From Deltaproteobacteria bacterium (GTDB taxonomy: Bacteria; Myxococcota_A; Polyangia; Haliangiales; Haliangiaceae), in contig JACCQV010001183.1 in NCBI GenBank assembly GCA_013813945.1, positions 1 to 5,146 of the forward strand: a stretch of 5,146 nt of DNA, in the 5' to 3' direction. The notes below the pieces were generated by a model, which was given only the letters and a program-made list of their open reading frames with translations, did not search any database and was not told the DNA's origin. Both the position numbers and the translations under genes were made by a program. Position 1 is the stretch's first letter, and every line of letters starts with the position of its first letter. Below are positions 1-5,146 of the stretch, piece after piece.

Positions 1-3000
1 CCGTCGCGATCTCGAAATCCGTTAGGTCGTCGTAGAAGATTTCTCGCGCCGAGCGACCCACGGCCTCGGCGGCGGTCCAGCCGTACCTCCGCTCGGCGCC
101 CTTGTTCCAGTAGAGGATCCGGTGGTCGAGGTCGCGAACGAGGATCGCGTCCTGGGCCTTGTCGAGCAACGAGGCCTGCTCGCGCAGCCGGGCTTCGGCT
201 TTCTGGCGCTCGAGCTCGGCGGCCGCACGGGTCGCGAAGATCTGCAGCGTCGAGGCGACGAACTCTGTCGAACGGACCGGATCTCGGAACAGCGCGAACA
301 CCAGCCCGATCGACCGGCCGGACGAGTCATCGAGGCGACGCCCGGCGTAGCCCCGCGTGCGGTGCGGCGCGGCCGAGGGCGTCTGGCGCAGGACCTCGAC
401 TTCGCTCGCTGCGTCGATCCATCCTCCGAGCTCCAGAACGCGCTCGGCTGGCGTCCCGACCAGGTCGAGCTCGAACGACGGTACCGCCCGCGCGTTGACG
501 ACCGCGCCGATCGTCTGAGCCCGTGGATCCCCGCCCGCTACGAGCCGGGCCACGAAGGCAGCCTCGGCGCCGAGCGCCTCCGCCATGCTCGCCGCCAGCT
601 GCTCGAAGAACTGCGCGTGGTTGCTGGCGGAGACGCTGGTCGCCATCTTCTGCAACGCGGTCTGCAGCCGAAGACGTTCTTCGCGCCCGCGCAGGGTGAC
701 GATGCCGAACGCGAGATCATCGGCCAGATCGCGCAGCGCGCGCAGCTCCTGCGTCTGCAGGTGCCTGACCTCTGCCAGATATAGCGTGAGGACGCCGAGG
801 GTCACGCCCGCCTGCTTGAGTGGGAGAGCGACTCCGCCCCGGTAGCCGCGCGCCTGCGCCGCGGCCAGCCAGGGTGCGAAGGACGGATCCGCGCTCAGCT
901 CGGGGATCGCGACCGGCTCCCCTGTCCGGACCGCGCGGCCGACAGCGCCGAGGCCGAGCGGGCTTGTGTCGGACCAGCTGATCATGGTCTCGGACAGATA
1001 GCCATCCTCGACTCCAGCGTGGGCTCGAGGGACGACGGTGCGGGCGTCGTCGTCCTCTGCGTATCCGACCCACGCCATCCGGAAACCGCCGTCCTCGACG
1101 GCGATCCGGCAGACGGTCGCGAGCAGCTCCTCCTCGCACTCGCATCGGGTCACGGCCTCGTTGCATCGGCTCAACAGGTGGAGAGCACGATTGGTCTCGG
1201 CGAGGTGAAACTCGGTCAGCTTGCGCTGGGTGATGTCGAGGACCGTGCCGGTCATCTGAAGTGGGCGGCCCGCCGGATCGCGCGTCACCTCGCCCCGCTC
1301 GAGCAGGGTCCGGACGGTGCCGTCCGGGGCCAGCGTGCGGTGTTCGACGACGTAGGGCGCGACGCCGGCCAGCGCGTCCTGGACCGCGCGGTCGATCCGC
1401 TCGCGGTCGTCCGGGTGCACGCCGCGCAGGAACGCCTCGTAGGTCGCGCCGAAATCATCTGGAGCGATGCCGAACAGCCGGAAGATCTCGTCGGACCAGC
1501 GAAGCTCGCCGGTCGCGAGGTTCAAGTTCCAGTTGCCGAGGCCGGCGATGCGCTGGGCCTCCTTCAGCGTCGCCTCGCTCTCGCGCAGCGAGGCTTCGAC
1601 CCGCTTGAGCGCGTCGACGTCGGTGTTGGTCCCGAACCACTGCACGACCTGTCCAGCGCCGTCGCGGACCGGCACCACCCGGGTCAAGAACGTGCGGAAG
1701 CTGCCGTCGGCGGCGCGGAGCGGAAACTCGATCTCGAGCGGTGCGCCCGCTGCGATCGCGGCCTTCCACGCGGCCAGCACGGTCGGCAGCTGCTCGGGAT
1801 CGTGCACCCGTTGCCAACCCCAGCCCTCCATTTCGGCCGGTGTCGCCCCCGTGTAGTCGTACCAGCGATCGTTGTACCAGTGGATCGCCCCGTCGGCCGA
1901 CGCGATCCAGGCCAGCTGAGACATCGAGTTGGCCATCGCGCGGAACCGCTCCTCGCTGGCGCGGAGCGCCTCCTCGGCCTCCTTGCGTTCCGTGATGTCA
2001 CGGTAGTTCACGGCGAAGGCCGCGACGTCGGGGTGATCGAGCAGGTTGACCTCGAAGGACTCGACCCAACGCCAACGGCCGTCCTGGTGGCGGACCCTGA
2101 GGATCTTGACCTGGGATCCGCCCGGCGCTGGCAGCACGAAGGGCGTCTTGGCCATCTCGGCCGCGTCGTCTGGATGGACGAACTCGAAGGCATTCCTGCC
2201 GACCATCTCGTCGGGTTGGTACCCGAGCACCCGCGTGACCGCCGGGCTTTCGAAAAGGATCGTGCCGTCTGCGCCCACCAGGTGGAAGACGTCCCACGAG
2301 CTCTGAACGAGGGTACGGAAGCGTGCCTCGCTTGCGCGCAGCGCGGCCTCGGCCCGACGGCGGTCAGTGATGTCCTGGAAGGCGCCCTGGATCTGGACGA
2401 TCCGGTCGGCCGGGTCGCGCACCGCCTCGCCCATGGCGCACACCCATCGCCGGTTGCCACGTGCCGTGACAATTTCGAGCTCGACGTTGAAGGGCGTGCC
2501 GTGCTCCACGCACTCGGTGACGACGCGGGTGATCTCGGGACGACTCTCCGGGGCGTAGAACTCGATCGCGGCATCGACAGGCGGCACGAAGCCCACCGCG
2601 ACCTCATGGATCGCACACACCTCGTCGGACCAGAACACCCGGCCGTCGGCGAGGTCGAGGCTCCACCCGCCCAGCTTGGCGGTCGCGCCGGCGATCCGCA
2701 GCAGGCTCTCGGTGTGCCGCTGTCGCTCGAGCTGCTGTTGCCGCCCGGTGATGTCGCGGGCCACGGCGAAGATCTGCTTCGACTCCGGCACCGGGAGGGC
2801 GTTCCACGCCAGCCAGCGGGTGGAGCCGTCCTTGTGAAGATACCGGTTCTCGAACCCGCGCACCGGCAGGCCCGCGACGAGGGTCTCGGCGAAGTTCGTC
2901 GAGGCAACGCGATCTTCGGGCTGAACGAAGTCGATCCACGGCCGTCCGACGAGCTCCGCGGCGCTCCAGCCGAGGCACGCGGTCCACGCCGGGTTGACGT

Positions 3001-3106
3001 GCAGCAGGTGGCCGCCGAAGCTGGCAACGGCCATCAGGTCCGGCGCAAGATCGAACAACTGAGCGGCGTGAACGTTGGTGTTCTCGCGCGGGTCCGGAGA
3101 CGTCAT
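1..3106 (-). CDS. Multi-PAS/GAF cytoplasmic sensor protein, N-terminal 1035 residues (3' end outside window)
   Basis: The frame is open from ATG at 3106 to the left edge with no stop, so the protein continues beyond the window. Domains read from the translation: PAS1 about 16-121 (ends VARDITG); PAS2 about 136-250 (GGWSLDLADG, ends FQDITDRR); PAS3 about 260-375 (ends YRDITERK); PAS4 about 385-500 (WYNDRWYDYTG); PAS5 about 515-630 (RWSDEIFRLFGI, HPDDRERID, ends LDITQRK); GAF1 about 635-805 (MAWVGYAEDD, RAVRTGEPV, LRDLADDLAFGI); a more divergent GAF2 about 813-965; and the start of PAS6 from about 976 (ILVRDLDHRILYWNKGAERR). Charged helical linkers separate the PAS units. I see no signal peptide or membrane segment, so it is probably cytosolic. 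Such chains usually feed a histidine kinase, or a GGDEF/EAL or phosphatase domain, but that output domain is not present here. The ligand, cofactor and enzymatic type are unknown. It is transcribed divergently from the methyltransferase gene. The sensor-domain calls are firm; 'sensor kinase' would be inference. Confidence 0.9.
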   Translation of the reverse strand, partial: MTSPDPRENTNVHAAQLFDLAPDLMAVASFGGHLLHVNPAWTACLGWSAAELVGRPWIDFVQPEDRVASTNFAETLVAGLPVRGFENRYLHKDGSTRWLAWNALPVPESKQIFAVARDITGRQQQLERQRHTESLLRIAGATAKLGGWSLDLADGRVFWSDEVCAIHEVAVGFVPPVDAAIEFYAPESRPEITRVVTECVEHGTPFNVELEIVTARGNRRWVCAMGEAVRDPADRIVQIQGAFQDITDRRRAEAALRASEARFRTLVQSSWDVFHLVGADGTILFESPAVTRVLGYQPDEMVGRNAFEFVHPDDAAEMAKTPFVLPAPGGSQVKILRVRHQDGRWRWVESFEVNLLDHPDVAAFAVNYRDITERKEAEEALRASEERFRAMANSMSQLAWIASADGAIHWYNDRWYDYTGATPAEMEGWGWQRVHDPEQLPTVLAAWKAAIAAGAPLEIEFPLRAADGSFRTFLTRVVPVRDGAGQVVQWFGTNTDVDALKRVEASLRESEATLKEAQRIAGLGNWNLNLATGELRWSDEIFRLFGIAPDDFGATYEAFLRGVHPDDRERIDRAVQDALAGVAPYVVEHRTLAPDGTVRTLLERGEVTRDPAGRPLQMTGTVLDITQRKLTEFHLAETNRALHLLSRCNEAVTRCECEEELLATVCRIAVEDGGFRMAWVGYAEDDDARTVVPRAHAGVEDGYLSETMISWSDTSPLGLGAVGRAVRTGEPVAIPELSADPSFAPWLAAAQARGYRGGVALPLKQAGVTLGVLTLYLAEVRHLQTQELRALRDLADDLAFGIVTLRGREERLRLQTALQKMATSVSASNHAQFFEQLAASMAEALGAEAAFVARLVAGGDPRAQTIGAVVNARAVPSFELDLVGTPAERVLELGGWIDAASEVEVLRQTPSAAPHRTRGYAGRRLDDSSGRSIGLVFALFRDPVRSTEFVASTLQIFATRAAAELERQKAEARLREQASLLDKAQDAILVRDLDHRILYWNKGAERRYGWTAAEAVGRSAREIFYDDLTDFEIAT

Positions 3107-3111
3107 CGACG

Positions 3112-3116
3112 CCTCC
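3112..3116 (-). promoter_or_regulatory. Ribosome-binding site of the PAS/GAF sensor
   Basis: The minus strand reads GGAGG here, five bases before ATG at 3106. In the same frame an in-frame TAG lies upstream (3164-3166), with no other ATG, GTG or TTG between it and 3106. This fixes the start. Confidence 0.8.
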
Positions 3117-3367
3117 GCGCGGCACGCACTGTGATCGATACAGGCCGCTTCGATGCCGTCCGTCTACAGTTCATTACCCCGCCTCGTCGCGCCGCTGCTC
3201 GCAGCGCCGATTCGATGATAGCGGATCCGACCATCGGCCACGCGCACTTCGAAGCTTTTGTTGTTCAGCGAGCCGTGACCGACGTTGTGAAGTCGCTCTA
3301 CGTCGGGCTAACCGAGAACACGATCGCATAATATGGTGTCTCACTCGACTGACCGCCTCGAAGCGAT

Positions 3368-3372
3368 GGGAG
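3368..3372 (+). promoter_or_regulatory. Ribosome-binding site choosing the methyltransferase start
   Basis: GGGAG sits five bases before ATG at 3378 and only two bases before the adjacent in-frame ATG at 3375. The farther in-frame ATGs at 3333 and 3366 have no comparable purine tract. This supports 3378 as the start. Confidence 0.55.
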
Positions 3373-3377
3373 CGATG

Positions 3378-4445
3378 ATGACGGAGATTCCGACCGAGCC
3401 GATCGGCAGTATTCCCCGACCGACCGAGCTCATCGAGGCCGTAGCGGCTTGCGGGGGCCGGACCGATGATCCGGCTCTCGAGCCGCTCTTCAAGGATGCG
3501 GTGCGCGACACGGTCGCTCGGTTCGAGGCGACCGGCTCGCCGGTCATCACCGACGGCGAGATGCGCAAGTACCACAACTTCTGGGATTACTGCGTCCACG
3601 GGCTCCCCAACACCAAAGCCGCCGGGTTCGCGCTCCCGTTCGCCAGTGGTCACGTCCGGAGGCTCCCCGAGCTGACCGCGGCTCCCTTTCGCTACCAGCA
3701 GCGCGCCGATCGCTATCTCGAAGAGGCGCAGCAATACGCGACTCGTCCCGTCAAGCAAGCCGTGATCTCGCCGTCTGCGCTCAGCTTGCTCTACCCAGCC
3801 ACCGGGATCGACGGCTACTCGCGGGCGAAGTTCATCCACGACGTGATCGACGAGCACGTGCGCGAGGTCCGCGCGTGCCTGCAGAAGGGCGCCCACGCCG
3901 TTCAGATCGACTTCACCGAGGGTCGCTTCGCCCTGAAGATCGATCCCTCGGGGACGCTCCTCGAGACCTTCATCGACCTCAACAACCAGGCGCTCGCGCG
4001 GTTTAGCCGCGAGGAGCGGTCGAAGATCGGCGTTCACACCTGCCCGGGCGGAGACCGCGACTCCACCCACAGCGCCGACATCGACTACGCCGATTTGCTG
4101 CCAAGCTTGATGCGGCTCGACGTGACCAACTTCTACGTCTCTCTCGCGGGCGAGAAGGATCGGCGGCGGGTACTCGAGATGCTTCGAAAGCACCTTCGGC
4201 CGCGGCAGCGGATCTTCGTCGGCGTGGTCGCGCCGATCGATTCCCGGATCGAGTCTGCGGAGGAGGTGCGCGATCGGATCCTCGAGGCCGCGGAGTACAT
4301 CCCCATCGCTCAACTCGGGACCACGGACGACTGCGGCTTTTCGCCCTTCAGCGACGACACATCCACCACGCGGGACAAGGCCTTCGCGAAGATCACGGCG
4401 CGCGTCGAAGGCACGCGACTCGCTGCCCAGATCCTCTGCGCGTGA
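3378..4445 (+). CDS. Single-domain MetE-like (cobalamin-independent methionine synthase superfamily) zinc methyltransferase
   Basis: 355 residues: a single UROD/MetE-type barrel matching the C-terminal half of MetE (about 750 residues), with no N-terminal half. Seen in the sequence: IGSIPRP at 9-15, matching the MetE IGSFP substrate loop; QIDFTEGR at 176-183, matching QIDEPALR with Asp178 in the homocysteine-contacting position; HTC at 220-222 as the His-x-Cys zinc pair; DDCGF with Cys319 as the distal zinc ligand. MetE also uses a Glu ligand; the equivalent stretch here reads SLAGEKD, with Ala257 at that position and Glu259 two residues on. The Trp that stacks on folate in MetE appears to be Leu in SPSALSLLY (131-139). 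The family fact is thiol methyl transfer or alkylation with an activated zinc thiolate. Inference: a folate-independent 'core' methionine synthase, or a relative acting on another thiol (epoxyalkane:CoM transferases are in this superfamily). I chose start 3378 because of the GGGAG spacing and because MTEIPTEPIGSIPRP looks like a natural N-terminus; 3333 would add 15 residues. It is a lone gene with no partner in view. Confidence 0.85.
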   Translation: MTEIPTEPIGSIPRPTELIEAVAACGGRTDDPALEPLFKDAVRDTVARFEATGSPVITDGEMRKYHNFWDYCVHGLPNTKAAGFALPFASGHVRRLPELTAAPFRYQQRADRYLEEAQQYATRPVKQAVISPSALSLLYPATGIDGYSRAKFIHDVIDEHVREVRACLQKGAHAVQIDFTEGRFALKIDPSGTLLETFIDLNNQALARFSREERSKIGVHTCPGGDRDSTHSADIDYADLLPSLMRLDVTNFYVSLAGEKDRRRVLEMLRKHLRPRQRIFVGVVAPIDSRIESAEEVRDRILEAAEYIPIAQLGTTDDCGFSPFSDDTSTTRDKAFAKITARVEGTRLAAQILCA

Positions 4446-4505
4446 CGCGCGGCGTGGTCGGACGCGAGTTTCGGTGTGCCCACACGACACAACCGGAGTG
4501 CGTCG

Positions 4506-4546
4506 GTGGCCGCGCCCCGGAAAATCTCGGGCGCTTCGGCGGCCAC
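4506..4546 (+). terminator. GC-rich stem-loop downstream of the methyltransferase gene (candidate terminator)
   Basis: Beginning 60 bases after the methyltransferase stop, GTGGCCG (4506-4512) pairs with CGGCCAC (4540-4546), and CGCCC (4513-4517) pairs with GGGCG (4529-4533). A six-base one-sided bulge and an 11-base loop complete it. No T-tract follows on either strand, so it is not a classical intrinsic terminator; it could aid termination or protect the 3' end. It overlaps the end of the DUF1295 remnant on the other strand, so part of the symmetry may be leftover coding sequence. Confidence 0.3.
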
Positions 4547-4701
4547 GGAACGAACTTGCTCACGCGCTTCTGATACGCACGATACGCGTCGCCGCGCGAG
4601 CGGATCGACTGCACCTCCGTCGGAGGAATGCCGGTAACAAACAGGATCGAGCAGAGCAACAGCGCCTACGGAAACAGCGCGAGCAGACCCTACGATCTTG
4701 G
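4522..4701 (-). pseudogene. Remnant of the C-terminus of a DUF1295 (steroid 5-alpha-reductase-like) membrane protein
   Basis: Read leftward from 4701, the minus strand gives PRS, a TAG (4690-4692), GLLALFP, a second TAG (4666-4668), then ALLLCSILFVTGIPPTE, followed by SRGDAYRAYQKR and SKFVPWPPKRP ending near 4528. The order hydrophobic helix, then G-I-P-x-T-E, then R-G-x-x-Y-x-x-Y-Q, then F-x-P-W-P-P is the recognisable tail of DUF1295 proteins, a family of polytopic membrane proteins related to steroid 5-alpha reductases. Only about 60 residues remain. The catalytic-domain part that should lie to the right (4702 onward) cannot be recognised, and after PPKRP the frame runs on to 4393 through sequence antisense to the methyltransferase. 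Both TAGs could have arisen from TGG by one change. It converges tail to tail with the methyltransferase gene. The family call is from memory of the motif pattern. Confidence 0.55.
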
Positions 4702-4800
4702 CGCGCGTCGGCGCAGGCGAGTACCGAGTGAGTGCGTACGGCTTCGAACCGCGCAGCCTGAGGTGGGAGGTGTTCGTGCCCCTGGGAGAGGAGCCGTCGT

Positions 4801-4813
4801 GATAGGGACAGTC
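4801..4813 (+). repeat. REP-like motif GATAGGGACAGTC
   Basis: The 13-mer ends in a small inverted repeat, GAC-A-GTC. It shares 10 of 13 positions with GATGGGGTCAGAC at 5045-5057. Motifs of this kind (GGGACAGTC and GGGGTCAGAC) are, as I recall, typical of REP palindromes spread by REP-associated tyrosine (Y1) transposases in proteobacteria. No such transposase is visible in the window. Confidence 0.4.
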
Positions 4814-4817
4814 GAAC

Positions 4818-4842
4818 ATTTTGCAGAGGGCGTCTGCAAAAT
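4818..4842. repeat. Perfect hairpin, 10-bp arms with 5-base loop
   Basis: ATTTTGCAGA (4818-4827) and TCTGCAAAAT (4833-4842) are exact reverse complements around the loop GGGCG. The motif begins five bases after the REP-like 13-mer, so it is probably part of the same small repeat element. There is no T-run after the stem on either strand, which argues against a terminator. A dimeric repressor operator is the alternative, but no intact gene lies beside it. Confidence 0.6.
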
Positions 4843-4843
4843 C

Positions 4844-4853
4844 CTCCGCGGAG
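4844..4853. repeat. Perfect 10-bp palindrome CTCCGCGGAG
   Basis: This self-complementary decamer is separated by one base from the AT-ended hairpin at 4818-4842, making a back-to-back pair of symmetric elements. In GC-rich DNA a 10-bp palindrome can occur by chance; its position directly beside the hairpin is the only reason to annotate it. Confidence 0.35.
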
Positions 4854-5030
4854 AGCGAAGCACAAATCCACGCGAGTCCTCGGCCTCGACGAGCCGGTCC
4901 ATTCGAGGTTCAGATCTCGCCAACTGACCAAGAGTCGACATGCTGGGATCAGCGCCGTCCCGGGTGTTTACCGAAGCGGAGTACCCTGCGGACGCGAAGA
5001 CCGTGGTCGCTCACGCAGTCGCGACGGGCA
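4854..5030. other. Unassigned spacer between the two REP-like units
   Basis: I recognise no gene, RNA or repeat here. Several short frames are open on both strands, but none has a good ribosome-binding site, a recognisable motif or a convincing domain. GGTTCAGATCTC at about 4909 superficially resembles a tRNA T-loop but cannot form the required stem. Confidence 0.4.
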
Positions 5031-5048
5031 GTGGGGATGGTGGGGATG
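5031..5048 (+). repeat. Tandem 9-bp repeat GTGGGGATG x2, G-rich
   Basis: Two exact copies (5031-5039 and 5040-5048) abut the second REP-like motif. Together with the following Gs they create G-tracts GGGG, GG, GGGG and GGGG separated by one or two bases, which could fold as a two-tier G-quadruplex on the plus strand. Confidence 0.6.
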
Positions 5049-5082
5049 GGGTCAGACATAACTCTATAACTCGCGACCCCGT
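5045..5082. repeat. REP-like palindromic unit with GATGGGGTCAGAC
   Basis: ATGGGGTC (5046-5053) pairs with GACCCCGT (5075-5082), with one G-T wobble, around a 21-base loop. The 5' side contains the small inverted repeat GTC-A-GAC (5051-5057), and the loop carries a direct repeat ATAACTC twice (5058-5064 and 5066-5072). Its 13-base head is related to the motif at 4801. Layout and sequence resemble transposase-associated REP units; the identification rests on pattern recall, not a search. Confidence 0.45.
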
Positions 5083-5146
5083 GACCGAACCGACGCGTCA
5101 CGCTCGCACTCAACTCGATCACTTCAGGTCGTCGCGACGCACGCCG

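Larger units (their letters stand above)
3107..3377. promoter_or_regulatory. Divergent intergenic region between sensor and methyltransferase genes
   Basis: This space must contain the promoters of both divergent genes. On the plus strand, CATAAT at 3327-3332 is the best -10-like box, but it has no good -35 match at normal spacing. If it is used, transcription would begin near 3339, downstream of the possible ATG at 3333, which favours the later start at 3378. On the minus strand only weak -10-like matches (TATCAT in the 3215-3222 area) are seen. A dyad CGCTGC-TC-GCAGCG (3193-3206) and a CGGATCCG palindrome (3222-3229) flanked by CGATG and CATCG are possible protein-binding sites. No riboswitch-like structure was recognised. 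Confidence 0.4.

Noticed and set aside
122..784. A 220-residue plus-strand open frame
   Set aside because: It is antisense to the GAF2/PAS6 part of the sensor, which reads through without a stop on the minus strand.
1019..3331. A 770-residue plus-strand open frame
   Set aside because: It is the codon-shifted antisense of the PAS/GAF sensor in GC-rich DNA. The minus-strand frame gives clear PAS and GAF motifs across the whole length, and the plus-strand product shows no recognisable domain.
3107..3377. S-adenosylmethionine or cobalamin riboswitch before the MetE-like gene
   Set aside because: The likely 5' leader is under 50 bases if the -10-like box is used, and no conserved riboswitch core is recognisable.
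4474..4485. GTGTG-CC-CACAC as a terminator of the methyltransferase gene
   Set aside because: Five-base arms with a two-base loop and no T-tract do not make a credible intrinsic terminator.
3174..4490. A 438-residue minus-strand open frame
   Set aside because: It is antisense to the MetE-like gene, whose plus-strand product has conserved zinc-site motifs; the minus product resembles no family I know.
4310..4819. A 169-residue minus-strand open frame overlapping the end of the methyltransferase
   Set aside because: Its left part is antisense to the methyltransferase and its right part crosses the repeats. The DUF1295-like residues are in a different frame. There is no ribosome-binding site and no recognisable domain.
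4560..4931. Minus-strand frame containing DLNLEWTG, considered as a decayed REP-associated transposase
   Set aside because: Those transposases often carry a similar L-x-W-T-G stretch near the C-terminus, but no HUH motif, catalytic tyrosine or other family motif is found around it, so the resemblance is probably chance.
4905..4940. Possible tRNA 3' end (GGTTCAGATCTC and a nearby ACTGACCA)
   Set aside because: The T-stem cannot pair properly and no acceptor, D or anticodon arms can be built upstream.
5119..5145. Possible C-terminus of a minus-strand gene entering from the right (GVRRDDLK then TGA)
   Set aside because: Only eight codons are visible, with no motif to test. It may be real but cannot be supported from this window.

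Overview
This is a GC-rich stretch of bacterial chromosome. The strong G/C bias at third codon positions and the very large soluble PAS/GAF sensor suggest a free-living soil or marine bacterium. Two REP-like palindromic motifs near the right end fit a proteobacterial or myxobacterial genome, but the taxon cannot be fixed from this window. The layout is two divergent genes followed by a gene-poor, repeat-bearing stretch.

Region 1 (1-3106, minus strand) is one uninterrupted reading frame. It starts at 3106 behind a perfect GGAGG and runs off the left edge without a stop, giving at least 1035 residues. By translation it holds five PAS domains, two GAF domains and the start of a sixth PAS domain, joined by helical linkers. 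There are no membrane segments. The output domain (histidine kinase, GGDEF or other) lies outside the window, so the type of signalling enzyme is unknown.

Region 2 (3107-3377) is the divergent intergenic space, with ribosome-binding sites for both genes, a weak -10-like box and small dyads.

Region 3 (3378-4445, plus strand) encodes a 355-residue single-barrel enzyme of the cobalamin-independent methionine synthase (MetE C-terminal) superfamily. The His-x-Cys and distal Cys zinc ligands are visible. The position of the canonical zinc-ligand Glu appears to be Ala, and the folate-stacking Trp position appears to be Leu. This suggests a folate-independent methyltransferase or a non-methionine member of the superfamily.

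Region 4 (4446-5146) has no intact gene. It holds a GC-rich stem-loop just after the methyltransferase, and a minus-strand remnant of the C-terminal end of a DUF1295 (steroid 5-alpha-reductase-like) membrane protein with two in-frame TAG codons. It also has a short plus-strand frame with protein-like composition, a 10-bp-arm perfect hairpin followed by a 10-bp palindrome, and two related 13-mers (GATAGGGACAGTC and GATGGGGTCAGAC) that look like REP units of the kind mobilised by REP-associated tyrosine transposases. The stretch reads as a decayed gene colonised by small mobile repeats. No transposase is visible.

The two intact genes share only a divergent promoter region, and nothing shows a functional link between them. 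I see no CRISPR array, tRNA, rRNA or complete novel system here.
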